NCBI GenBank assembly: GCA_033980235.1
Contig: CM067075.1
Location: 24,375,061-24,439,060, forward strand
DNA from: Diadema setosum
Lineage: Eukaryota; Echinodermata; Echinoidea; Diadematoida; Diadematidae
Direction of reading: 5' to 3'
DNA length: 64,000 bases
The translations under genes and the position numbers were made by a program. The notes under the pieces are model-generated. The model saw only the letters and a list, made by a program, of their open reading frames with translations, was not told where the DNA came from and did no database searches. Position 1 is the stretch's first letter; each line of letters begins with the position of its first letter. Below, piece by piece: positions 36,464 to 46,391 of the stretch.

Positions 36464-36847
36464 CTGTAAGTATTGTGTATTTGGGTAAGCCTACTGATTG
36501 ATGAAGCTATTTCTAAAAGATATTTTGAAGGAGTTTCGCGAGAATATGCACTTGACTTATTTTTCAAGAGCGTTCAAATCAATATTTTTCTGACTGCCCT
36601 CAAAAGCTAAGTACAATTTGTAAATTAACTATACTCGTGAGGATTAACTTCGCCACATAGAGTTATGTAGAAATAAAAGAATGCAAGTAACATTCCTCAT
36701 CTTCTTCACTTTGTTTTCAAGGCGAAGAAAAACAGATGATAGAAAAAACGGTAACCGTTCTCGGCTAGTTTATCGCCACGTCTTCTTTGAGACAACGCAA
36801 CCCTTCCCCCTCCCCCTCCTGAGGCAATGAAACCGGTAAACGGTCTT

Positions 36848-36927
36848 GCGATTTTGCCAAAAGAGATGATGATGATTATGATGATGATAATAATAATAAT
36901 GATAATAATAATAATAATAATAATAAT
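36848..36927. repeat. GAT/AAT microsatellite, retrotransposon target
   Basis: A run of GATGAT then AATAAT units, interrupted by the LTR element and resuming at 45680. The homologous uninterrupted stretches are at about 51785-51890 and 60432-60535. Confidence 0.8.
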
Positions 36928-38712
36928 TGTCACTCGTGTTTTGACTCCACAGGATTGGTATTTTGTTTGTGCGAGCGGCACACCTGTGTCGAGCAGGCTG
37001 GAATGGCTTGCACCGGGGAAGCAGTAGGTGCGAGGTAAAATACTAAGGGACTGATTTAAATGTTATTGGGTTGCTAGGATATGGGGGAATTTGGTCTGGG
37101 GATTGGATGAAATTTTGGCGCGGTAAGCTGACCGAGGTGTTGTGGAAGGTCCAAACACTAAATCTGGGCAGTCTACATCAGATAATTTGAAAAGAGTGGT
37201 GGAGCTAGTAGCGCTCTTCCGTGTGGACGGGGCAGAGCTGTGCACGAGAGAGAGAGAGGGAGAGAGACATAGAGAGGAGACGAGGACTTCCCACTGGCAA
37301 GCAATTCAGGCTGGCAGGCTAGTCTCATCACAAGGCTTCCCACTGTGCACCCCCGGACCAACACGAACAAGCTTCAATATATCCGTAAGTGTTGACACAG
37401 TTTAGTAATTCATTAATTAATGTTTGTGGTTTAGAGTAAGCACTCCCGTGCAAAAATACATTCAGTTAGTATTAATGGGTAAGAATTAAGTATACAAGCC
37501 AAATGTACTGAACAGTTAGGGATGAAAAACAGAGTGTTGTAGAATTGTCCTGAATGTAGTTGTCAGATGTTTTTTTTTTTTGTTCAGTTAATTGAATATA
37601 AATTTATGAGTAATGGAGGGCACTGTTAGTGATACATTGTTAATGATTATGCTGTGGTTAATAAAGCATCAAAATGGTATAGGAAATGCGCAGAGGGATA
37701 TTATTATTTGTATACAAAGTGCACGGTGCTAAGAGACGCACTACATTCCAGTTTATGGTTTTGTATAGGAGAATAATAAGGCTGTATGTCGAGTAAGGCA
37801 CTTGCATTGGATTCCGTAGTAGTGGCCTTGTACTTGATTTTTTGTTTGGTTGTAATAAGTGGGTTATGGCACATGAACTGATAAAATAATCATTTTGTGT
37901 GTGTGTGTGTGTTCATAGGTGGATAAAGAGGTGAGGATAAAAAGATAACACTGTTATATGTAGACGGCTGTCTCACAGTAATGGTGAGAAGTGAGCATTA
38001 TAAAATGACTGCCGTTAGCCAGAAGCCCTGTGGTTAGTATTCATGATCCGGCACACATATATTTGATGATAGTGGGATAGGTTTTATGATGAAATTAATT
38101 GTATTCGTACAGCCGCATAGGAGACGCCAGTTCCGGACGCATCTGACGTGAAAGGTGACGCCGCCGGACCGGCAGCCCATGTCTCCGCTGGTATATGACC
38201 TCCGAACGCCACATCGACGTCCCGGACGTCACTGACCCCGCTTCCTATAAGGCCGGTGTGACGCACTCTGGTAGACGCCGTGGTTGGACTGGTACCCTCA
38301 CAGGGGGACTCTGCAGAGTACTGCATCTCGCCGGACGCACCGCGTCCACGACGACCTCGCCAACCTCGCCAACCTCGCCGACCTCGCACTCAGCCGTCGT
38401 AGAGCTCTACCCCAGCTGTACTGCAGGAACGTTCCGCGCGCGGTTTGAAGTATTGTGCCAATTAATTACTGGGTTTTGGGCTGGGTTAACTGTATAGCTT
38501 TTGTAGTGTGTGCGGGCTTCAGTAGTGTAAGAAACCTCCGATATTCGGAAATACTTGTTTTGTTTTTTTTTGTTTTTTTCACTTGCCTTGTTTTCTGATT
38601 GACAAGACAAATTATAAAATTAAATTGATTTAGTTGAAAAGTATTCAAGGGAGTCACCGTGCCATTGTGTCGTAGTTCATGGTATTCTTCCGTGGGCAAC
38701 GCCCTTGTGACA
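36928..38712 (+). repeat. 5' LTR
   Basis: 1785 bp, TGTCAC...GTGACA. Contains an AATAAA (37660-37665), a GA-rich run (about 37248-37280), a TG run and, near 38350, short tandem ACCTCGCCA units. Aligned by eye to the 3' LTR it differs by two adjacent substitutions near 37279 and two T-homopolymer lengths. Confidence 0.92.
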
Positions 38713-38717
38713 TTAAA

Positions 38718-38735
38718 TGGCGACCACGAAGGGAC
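38718..38735 (+). promoter_or_regulatory. Candidate primer-binding site
   Basis: TGGCGACCACGAAGGGAC begins five bases after the LTR. TGG at its start fits a tRNA 3' CCA end. I could not assign the tRNA species. Confidence 0.5.
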
Positions 38736-39039
38736 TGTTGTTAAATTCATTAATATTGTAGAAGTGTACAAGAAGGCGTTGTATAAGAAGGAATTGTGGT
38801 AGTGAAGTTGCTAGGCTTGATTAGCAGGTTATTTCCTTTTGTGTGCATGTAATTTTTCATGTAGTTGTGCAATTATTTCATTAACCAGATTTAGGTATTT
38901 TTTGTCTTAGGTAAACAATTGTTGCTGACAACTATAAGTGAGTCTGTATAGGTCAACGTGTTGGACCGGCGCCGTGACACAGTTGGAAGTCGGGGTAAGT
39001 TTACGCTTGGTTAATGTTTTGGGTCTGAATGATCTCGCA

Positions 39040-42000
39040 ATGGAGATCGAAAAATTGCACCGTATTGGGGAGTCCTTAGGCCTGAGCGGGAGCGAGCTGA
39101 GGGAGTTCATACAAGAAGAACAGACTAGGGCAAGAGAGGCGAGAGTGGAAGAACGAGATAGAGTAAAGAGAGAGTTGGAGCTGACTGAACTTAATCTGCA
39201 GTTAGAGCGAGAAAGGCAGAGCGGCGAACGAGATACAGGAGCCTCGCGAGCCCACGTTAGGCCCCCGAAACTGCCCACTTTCGAGGAAGGGAAGGATAAT
39301 TTAGACACCTATCTCAATCGGTTTGAAAGATATGCCACGGCAAATGAATGGCCGCCCGCCACCTGGGCTACTAACTTAAGTGCGCTGTTAAGCGGGAAAG
39401 CGCTAGATACGTATGCGCGACTTAGTGAAGAGGAAGCAGTTGATTATGAGGCATTGAAAGAAGCCCTACTGAAGCGCTATGATCTAACTAGCGAGGGGTT
39501 TAGAAGGAAATTAAGGGCTGCAAAACCAGAGTCAGGCGAGACTGCCTCGCAGTTTGTTCATAGGATGCGGGGATATATTGACAAATGGTTGACTCTAGGA
39601 GGATTTCAAAAGAGTTACGATGACGTAGTTGAGATTATGCTCATCGAGCAGTTCCACAGGAGTTGCTCGAAAGAACTCTCCATGTTTGTTAGGGAACATA
39701 AGCCTACCACTCTGAAGGAACTAGCAAGGGTGGCGGATAGGTTCCTTGAAGCCCACTCGGGGTGGAACCAGCCACAAGGGGGGAAGACCCCAGTGAGGGA
39801 GAAGTCACTGGCTCCCAACCCTAACTCTAACATCCGTCCCAAGACTTTTAACACAGGTTCACGCCCGCCAAGTGCGCCGAGAACAGGACCAGAGAGTGCG
39901 AACCGCCTAGGCTGCCGCATTTGTGGGAGAATCGGGCACTTCGCACGAGACTGCAACCGGAGGAACAGGCCCATGGAGAAACTGGGCGCGGGCGTCGTGA
40001 AGGAGGAACGACACCAAGAGAGGAGTCGGGACCGGCGGACGGACACAATGACGTCAGACGACCAGCCACCGTCGAGCCAGGGACCGGGTGAGTTACGTTC
40101 CGACGTAACAGTGCGAGTTCCACGGCGAGGTGACGGGCAGGTCAGTAATTCTACAGGTAGTCGAAGTGAGCATGGATGTTTACTGATCGACTCTTGTTTT
40201 TCTTGTGATAAGGGTAGACAGATGAGGGACGAGAGAGACGATCTCCCTCTCATGAGTGCAGCATGTGGCGCCCAGCCAATTCGAGCGATGCCAGTAGCAG
40301 AAGGACGCGTGAATGGAGCATCAGTGAGAGTCCTCCGTGACAGTGGGTGTTCGACCGCAGTCATCCGATCAGAACTTGTCAGGCCGGAGCAGATGACAGA
40401 TGAATGGCGCACCTGCGTTCTCATTGATGGTACAACTCGCAGATTTCCAGTGGCAAGAGTAAGTGTTGATACACCTTACTTTGTTGGGAATTTGGATGTA
40501 ATGTGTATGAATAACCCAGTGTACCCCTTGATTCTGGGGAACGTGCCAGGTGTGCGTAATCCAGCAGACCCGGATAAGGAATGGGTGCCGGTAGAGCTGC
40601 TAGAAGCTGTTGAGACGAGGCAGCAACGGAGGGAGGCTGCCAGGCCACTGAGGGCACTTAAGGTACCGGGCCAGGTCGCCACCGTAGCTCCAGACGAGTT
40701 CAGACAGGAACAAGAGACTGACCCCACTCTCGACATCGTACGACGACACGTGACGTCGGGTGAGGTAAAGGAGAGTAGAAATGGGAATACGTCTAAGTTC
40801 AAGGTAAAGAATGGTCTCATGTACCGAGAATTTCATTGCATTTCACGTGGTGCAAATAACATTAGTGACCAGTTGATCGTGCCGGAAAAATTTCGAAGAC
40901 AGATTTTGAAATTGGCACATGAATCTATCATGGCGGGCCATCTTGGCGCAAATAAGACAGCTGATAAGATTCTTATCAATTTCTTTTGGCCAGGCCTACA
41001 GGCCGATGTACAGAGATTTTGCAGGTCCTGCGACGCCTGTCAACGTGCGATACCCAAGGGGCGAGTCACCAAAGTTCCGCTTGGTTCCACGCCAGTCATC
41101 GATGAGCCGTTTCATCGGGTCGCAGTGGACCTAGTTGGCCCCATCAAGCCAGCCACGACGCGGGGACACCGCTATATTTTGACGTTGGTGGACTACGCGA
41201 CGCGTTATCCGGAGGCCGTCCCGTTACGCAACATCGACACACCGACGGTTGCCGAAGCGTTGCTGAGCATCTACTCGCGGGTAGGCTTTCCCAAGGAGAT
41301 GCTAACCGACAGAGGCGCACAGTTTACATCAGACATCATGCGTGAGGTGAGCAGGTTATTGTCCATACGCCATGTGACGACCACTCCATACCACCCGCAG
41401 TGTAATGGATTGGTAGAAAGGTTTAACGGGACGCTCAAGCAAATGCTTAACAAAATGTGTGAGGAGCGTCCAACCGACTGGGACAGATACATCGACCCAT
41501 TGTTGTTCGCGTATCGCGAAACCCCACAGGACAGCACCGGCTTTGCTCCGTTCGAGCTGCTTTATGGCCGAGTGGTGAGGGGACCTCTCATGCTCATGAA
41601 GGAGTTGTGGACAGAGGAGAACACTGAACCAGAGACGAAATCGACGTACCAGTTCGTGTTGGATTTGAAAGAGAAGATGGAAAAAACATGCGACATTGCA
41701 CGCAACGAGCTACTCAAGTCCCACGAGAGATACCGACAGAACTACAACCGAAAGGCCAGACAGCGTTCATTCAAGGTGGGTGATGAGGTTCTGGTGCTGC
41801 TTCCCACTGATCACAATAAGCTACTAATGCACTGGAAGGGGCCATTTCGCGTAGTTGGGACAGTGGGGAAACTAGATTATCGCGTGGATCTCGGGAGTAG
41901 GGTCACGACCTTTCACGCGAACCTACTGAGAAAGTACATCCGCAGGGTGGAACAGCAGGAGGTTGGTGCACCCTTTGAAGTCGCCTCAACTTCAGTGGTG

Positions 42001-43506
42001 GAGGATGAGGACGTCGACGACGACGACGAGAAAAGTCGGAAGATTTCGAACAGGATGAGCAACGAGAATCTGCTCCACATCCCTGCAGTGAAACGGACGC
42101 AGAGCGTGGATGACGTCAACATTGACCCCACTCTAACCGAGGAGCAACGTCATCAAGCACGGGAACTCCTACAGGTGTTCGACGACGTACTGACTGATGT
42201 GCCAGGTATAACTCGTGCAGGTCACCACGACATTCAACTTACACACAATGAGCCTATTCGGAGTAAACCATACCCGTTACCACACTCGATGCGACAGGTA
42301 GTGAAAGACGAAGTACAGGAGATGATGACTCTCGGAGTCATCGAGCATTCGACATCTCCGTACGCATCACCAATCGTGCTCGTCAAGAAAAAGGACGGGA
42401 CCAACAGGTTTTGTTGTGACTTCAGAAAGCTGAATGCTGCCACCATCATCGATTCGGAACCGATCCCAGATCAGGAAGAAATTTTTGCCAAGCTTGCCGG
42501 AGATCGATACTTCACGAAGATCGATCTAACTAAGGGGTATTGGCAGGTGCCACTCACGGAGCGAGCCAAACCTCTGACTGCCTTCATCACTCCCGACGGC
42601 CTATATCAGTTCACGACTATGCCGTTCGGTTTGGTGAATGCCCCCGCGACGTTCAGCCGGGTGATGAGGACCGTGCTACGAGGATTGCCGCACGTCGACA
42701 ACTTCATTGACGACATCCTCATTCACACTCCGACTTGGGAAGGACACGTGGAAGCTGTCACCTCTGTACTACTGCGGCTGAGAGCTGCCAATCTGAAGGC
42801 GAAGCCATCCAAATGCTTGGTGGGATACGCCGAGCTCGAGTTCTTAGGTCATCGACTAAGCAGAGGAATGGTGCAGCCAAACCACGACAAGATTGCAGAG
42901 ATCCAGAATGCCAAGCAGCCCACAACAAAGAAGCAACTCAGATCGTTTCTCGGTTTGGCGGGCTACTACCGCAAATTTGTGCCCAACTACGCAGCGATTG
43001 CGGTACCGTTGACAGACCTCACAAAGAAAGGTGAACCCAATCAGATACGATGGGGAGAAGCCCAAGAGAGAGCGTTCACGACGTTGAAGGCAAAGCTATC
43101 ATGTCAGCCCATCCTCCGTCTGCCTGACGTCAGCCGAACGTTCATCCTGCGCACGGACGCTTCAGACACGGGCGTCGGTGCCGTCTTGCTTCAGGAAGAC
43201 GAGGGGCAGAAGTTCCCCACGGCATACGCCAGTAAGAAACTGCTCCCGAGAGAAAGGGCGTACTCAACAATCGAGAAAGAATGTCTCGCAGTAGTATGGG
43301 CCATTCTTAAGTTTGAGACCTACCTGTATGGTAAGGAATTTGTGTTGGAGGTCGACCACCATCCCCTGTTGGCCATACGACGATCGAAGGTCGCGAATGC
43401 CAGAATACTCCGTTGGGCTCTGGCACTCCAACCGTATAGATTCCGGATTGAAGCTATCAAAGGAAGGGATAACGTAGGAGCAGACTATTTGAGCCGCTTG
43501 ACGTGA
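39040..43506 (+). CDS. Gag-Pol polyprotein (Gag-PR-IN-RT-RNase H)
   Basis: Single open frame of 1488 codons. The start is the first in-frame ATG (MEIEKLHRIGESLGL); the frame is open about 100 nt further upstream without an ATG. Domains: retrotransposon Gag at about residues 78-250; CCHC knuckle C292-X2-C-X4-H-X4-C305; protease with D434-S-G; integrase zinc finger H627-X6-H634-X29-C664-X2-C667; integrase core D697, D757, E793 (exactly 35 residues between the last two); GPF module 934-936; reverse transcriptase with D1162 (KIDLTKGYWQ) and FIDD 1222-1225; RNase H D1373, E1414, D1439, D1482. An acidic linker (about residues 988-1000) separates integrase and RT. All catalytic residues are present with no stop or frameshift, so the element could be autonomous. 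It would copy the element through RNA and integrate it. Confidence 0.95.
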   Translation: MEIEKLHRIGESLGLSGSELREFIQEEQTRAREARVEERDRVKRELELTELNLQLERERQSGERDTGASRAHVRPPKLPTFEEGKDNLDTYLNRFERYATANEWPPATWATNLSALLSGKALDTYARLSEEEAVDYEALKEALLKRYDLTSEGFRRKLRAAKPESGETASQFVHRMRGYIDKWLTLGGFQKSYDDVVEIMLIEQFHRSCSKELSMFVREHKPTTLKELARVADRFLEAHSGWNQPQGGKTPVREKSLAPNPNSNIRPKTFNTGSRPPSAPRTGPESANRLGCRICGRIGHFARDCNRRNRPMEKLGAGVVKEERHQERSRDRRTDTMTSDDQPPSSQGPGELRSDVTVRVPRRGDGQVSNSTGSRSEHGCLLIDSCFSCDKGRQMRDERDDLPLMSAACGAQPIRAMPVAEGRVNGASVRVLRDSGCSTAVIRSELVRPEQMTDEWRTCVLIDGTTRRFPVARVSVDTPYFVGNLDVMCMNNPVYPLILGNVPGVRNPADPDKEWVPVELLEAVETRQQRREAARPLRALKVPGQVATVAPDEFRQEQETDPTLDIVRRHVTSGEVKESRNGNTSKFKVKNGLMYREFHCISRGANNISDQLIVPEKFRRQILKLAHESIMAGHLGANKTADKILINFFWPGLQADVQRFCRSCDACQRAIPKGRVTKVPLGSTPVIDEPFHRVAVDLVGPIKPATTRGHRYILTLVDYATRYPEAVPLRNIDTPTVAEALLSIYSRVGFPKEMLTDRGAQFTSDIMREVSRLLSIRHVTTTPYHPQCNGLVERFNGTLKQMLNKMCEERPTDWDRYIDPLLFAYRETPQDSTGFAPFELLYGRVVRGPLMLMKELWTEENTEPETKSTYQFVLDLKEKMEKTCDIARNELLKSHERYRQNYNRKARQRSFKVGDEVLVLLPTDHNKLLMHWKGPFRVVGTVGKLDYRVDLGSRVTTFHANLLRKYIRRVEQQEVGAPFEVASTSVVEDEDVDDDDEKSRKISNRMSNENLLHIPAVKRTQSVDDVNIDPTLTEEQRHQARELLQVFDDVLTDVPGITRAGHHDIQLTHNEPIRSKPYPLPHSMRQVVKDEVQEMMTLGVIEHSTSPYASPIVLVKKKDGTNRFCCDFRKLNAATIIDSEPIPDQEEIFAKLAGDRYFTKIDLTKGYWQVPLTERAKPLTAFITPDGLYQFTTMPFGLVNAPATFSRVMRTVLRGLPHVDNFIDDILIHTPTWEGHVEAVTSVLLRLRAANLKAKPSKCLVGYAELEFLGHRLSRGMVQPNHDKIAEIQNAKQPTTKKQLRSFLGLAGYYRKFVPNYAAIAVPLTDLTKKGEPNQIRWGEAQERAFTTLKAKLSCQPILRLPDVSRTFILRTDASDTGVGAVLLQEDEGQKFPTAYASKKLLPRERAYSTIEKECLAVVWAILKFETYLYGKEFVLEVDHHPLLAIRRSKVANARILRWALALQPYRFRIEAIKGRDNVGADYLSRLT

Positions 43507-43874
43507 ATTAGGAGGGAGAAAAGCGTCCTAGGAGGGTGATAAACTTCCTCGCAGTTTGATGTAAGTCGGGTAAAGTTATTAATGTTATTAGTCAGCATAT
43601 ATGTTGGCGCAGCCGCGCGAATCAGGCAATTTGCTCGCATCTAATTTTTGTGTATACGTTCACGTTTCCGTGCAGTTGGAAACGAATCCGCAATACCATG
43701 ATATATATGTATGTGCATATAATAACAATTAACCTTGTTTTTGTCAGAATTGTGGCACCAGGGAAGTTAGTGCGCATCCGTCCGTTTCCAGCTCAGTTCC
43801 CTGCTGAATTATACGCGCAGGCATAATTTTGGTGGGTATTTGGTTATTAGAAAATTTTTGGTAAAAATTATCTT
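43507..43874 (+). other. Retrotransposon 3' untranslated region
   Basis: 368 bp between the pol stop and the polypurine tract. No env-like frame is present. Confidence 0.7.
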
Positions 43875-43889
43875 AAAGAGGGGGTGAAA
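43875..43889 (+). promoter_or_regulatory. Polypurine tract
   Basis: AAAGAGGGGGTGAAA, one T in fifteen bases, directly abuts the TGTCAC start of the 3' LTR. This is the expected plus-strand primer position. Confidence 0.75.
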
Positions 43890-45679
43890 TGTCACTCGTG
43901 TTTTGACTCCACAGGATTGGTATTTTGTTTGTGCGAGCGGCACACCTGTGTCGAGCAGGCTGGAATGGCTTGCACCGGGGAAGCAGTAGGTGCGAGGTAA
44001 AATACTAAGGGACTGATTTAAATGTTATTGGGTTGCTAGGATATGGGGGAATTTGGTCTGGGGATTGGATGAAATTTTGGCGCGGTAAGCTGACCGAGGT
44101 GTTGTGGAAGGTCCAAACACTAAATCTGGGCAGTCTACATCAGATAATTTGAAAAGAGTGGTGGAGCTAGTAGCGCTCTTCCGTGTGGACGGGGCAGAGC
44201 TGTGCACGAGAGAGAGAGAGGGAGAGAGACATAGAGAGGAACCGAGGACTTCCCACTGGCAAGCAATTCAGGCTGGCAGGCTAGTCTCATCACAAGGCTT
44301 CCCACTGTGCACCCCCGGACCAACACGAACAAGCTTCAATATATCCGTAAGTGTTGACACAGTTTAGTAATTCATTAATTAATGTTTGTGGTTTAGAGTA
44401 AGCACTCCCGTGCAAAAATACATTCAGTTAGTATTAATGGGTAAGAATTAAGTATACAAGCCAAATGTACTGAACAGTTAGGGATGAAAAACAGAGTGTT
44501 GTAGAATTGTCCTGAATGTAGTTGTCAGATGTTTTTTTTTTTTTTGTTCAGTTAATTGAATATAAATTTATGAGTAATGGAGGGCACTGTTAGTGATACA
44601 TTGTTAATGATTATGCTGTGGTTAATAAAGCATCAAAATGGTATAGGAAATGCGCAGAGGGATATTATTATTTGTATACAAAGTGCACGGTGCTAAGAGA
44701 CGCACTACATTCCAGTTTATGGTTTTGTATAGGAGAATAATAAGGCTGTATGTCGAGTAAGGCACTTGCATTGGATTCCGTAGTAGTGGCCTTGTACTTG
44801 ATTTTTTGTTTGGTTGTAATAAGTGGGTTATGGCACATGAACTGATAAAATAATCATTTTGTGTGTGTGTGTGTGTTCATAGGTGGATAAAGAGGTGAGG
44901 ATAAAAAGATAACACTGTTATATGTAGACGGCTGTCTCACAGTAATGGTGAGAAGTGAGCATTATAAAATGACTGCCGTTAGCCAGAAGCCCTGTGGTTA
45001 GTATTCATGATCCGGCACACATATATTTGATGATAGTGGGATAGGTTTTATGATGAAATTAATTGTATTCGTACAGCCGCATAGGAGACGCCAGTTCCGG
45101 ACGCATCTGACGTGAAAGGTGACGCCGCCGGACCGGCAGCCCATGTCTCCGCTGGTATATGACCTCCGAACGCCACATCGACGTCCCGGACGTCACTGAC
45201 CCCGCTTCCTATAAGGCCGGTGTGACGCACTCTGGTAGACGCCGTGGTTGGACTGGTACCCTCACAGGGGGACTCTGCAGAGTACTGCATCTCGCCGGAC
45301 GCACCGCGTCCACGACGACCTCGCCAACCTCGCCAACCTCGCCGACCTCGCACTCAGCCGTCGTAGAGCTCTACCCCAGCTGTACTGCAGGAACGTTCCG
45401 CGCGCGGTTTGAAGTATTGTGCCAATTAATTACTGGGTTTTGGGCTGGGTTAACTGTATAGCTTTTGTAGTGTGTGCGGGCTTCAGTAGTGTAAGAAACC
45501 TCCGATATTCGGAAATACTTGTTTTGTTTTTTTTTTTTGTTTTTTTCACTTGCCTTGTTTTCTGATTGACAAGACAAATTATAAAATTAAATTGATTTAG
45601 TTGAAAAGTATTCAAGGGAGTCACCGTGCCATTGTGTCGTAGTTCATGGTATTCTTCCGTGGGCAACGCCCTTGTGACA
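43890..45679 (+). repeat. 3' LTR
   Basis: 1790 bp, near-identical to the 5' LTR; the extra 5 bp are in two T homopolymers. Followed by the resumed AAT microsatellite. Confidence 0.92.
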
Positions 45680-46191
45680 TTAATAATAATAATAATAATA
45701 ATAATAGCAACAATAAAGAACTATGACCATCTATTCAGAATCATAATTCATAATATAATATCATTTATTCACATGTCGACACATTCTGTCAACTTGTCGA
45801 ATACGGTCGGAAGTGGCCTTTATCTCATATCAGATTCACTCCTCGCTGATGGCCTAACGTATATACGCAAAAGCAATCTGTGGATAGGCCAAATAGGCAG
45901 ATTGAGATATTTGCGCATGCGTATACGTGTCCGAAGTGCCCTGTATAAGATGTCTAGATAACGGTGTATGTAGTTTGATCAATTGTGAATTGTGAATTCA
46001 ACTCCCGCGGCAGAAAAAAAAAAATCGAACGGAATGCGTGTAGCCTACTCGTACTGGCAACAAACGTACAATAATTATAATACATGAGATGTACACTCCA
46101 TCACCAAATTTGCATATGCGCGTCACTGCGCTGGTGTTGCGCGAGTGTTTATTGAATGTAGGCGCGAAATTCCAGTGTTACATCACTCTCA

Positions 46192-46250
46192 CGCATGCGC
46201 AAAAGTACAGTGCATACCTATGGCAATACAAACGGCACCTGCCTATAAAT
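46192..46250 (+). promoter_or_regulatory. Core promoter of Glu-rich copy B
   Basis: CGCATGCGCA (46192-46201), a degenerate X-box ATACCTATGGCAAT (46214-46227) and TATAAAT (46244-46250), about 140 bp before the ATG. Only about 565 bp separate the TATA box from the retrotransposon's 3' LTR. Confidence 0.65.
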
Positions 46251-46391
46251 ACGATGATCACATATAGGTTGTTACCTATTTTAGGCTGTATAATGCTTGA
46301 GCTCTTAACGCTTGACTACTGTCACACGTTGATTTTGAGCGATTTTTTCTGGTTTTCATCGATTAGACGGTTGAAATTCTACCAATCGACC

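Larger units (their letters stand above)
36928..45679 (+). mobile_element. Complete LTR retrotransposon, Ty3/gypsy class with Gmr1-type domain order
   Basis: An 8752-bp element: 5' LTR 36928-38712, candidate primer-binding site 38718-38735, one gag-pol frame 39040-43506, polypurine tract 43875-43889, 3' LTR 43890-45679. The LTRs begin TGTCAC and end GTGACA. The pol order is protease, integrase, reverse transcriptase, RNase H. Integrase precedes RT as in Ty1/copia, but the motifs are Ty3/gypsy-like (HHCC finger, DD35E core, GPF module, FIDD). This combination is the hallmark of Gmr1-like elements of deuterostomes. There is no env frame. The insertion is in an AAT microsatellite; flanks (AATAAT and TTAATAAT) make the target duplication ambiguous. 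Confidence 0.93.

Noticed and set aside
37142..37405. 87-codon frame duplicated in both LTRs
   Set aside because: Present twice only because the LTRs are repeats. It has no domain and overlaps a GA-rich simple sequence.
39615..40424. 269-codon minus-strand frame inside gag
   Set aside because: A shadow of the gag-pol frame with no recognisable domain.
36928..45679. Clean target-site duplication around the retrotransposon
   Set aside because: Both flanks are AAT microsatellite, and TTAA follows both LTRs, so any 4-5 bp duplication cannot be told from the repeat itself.
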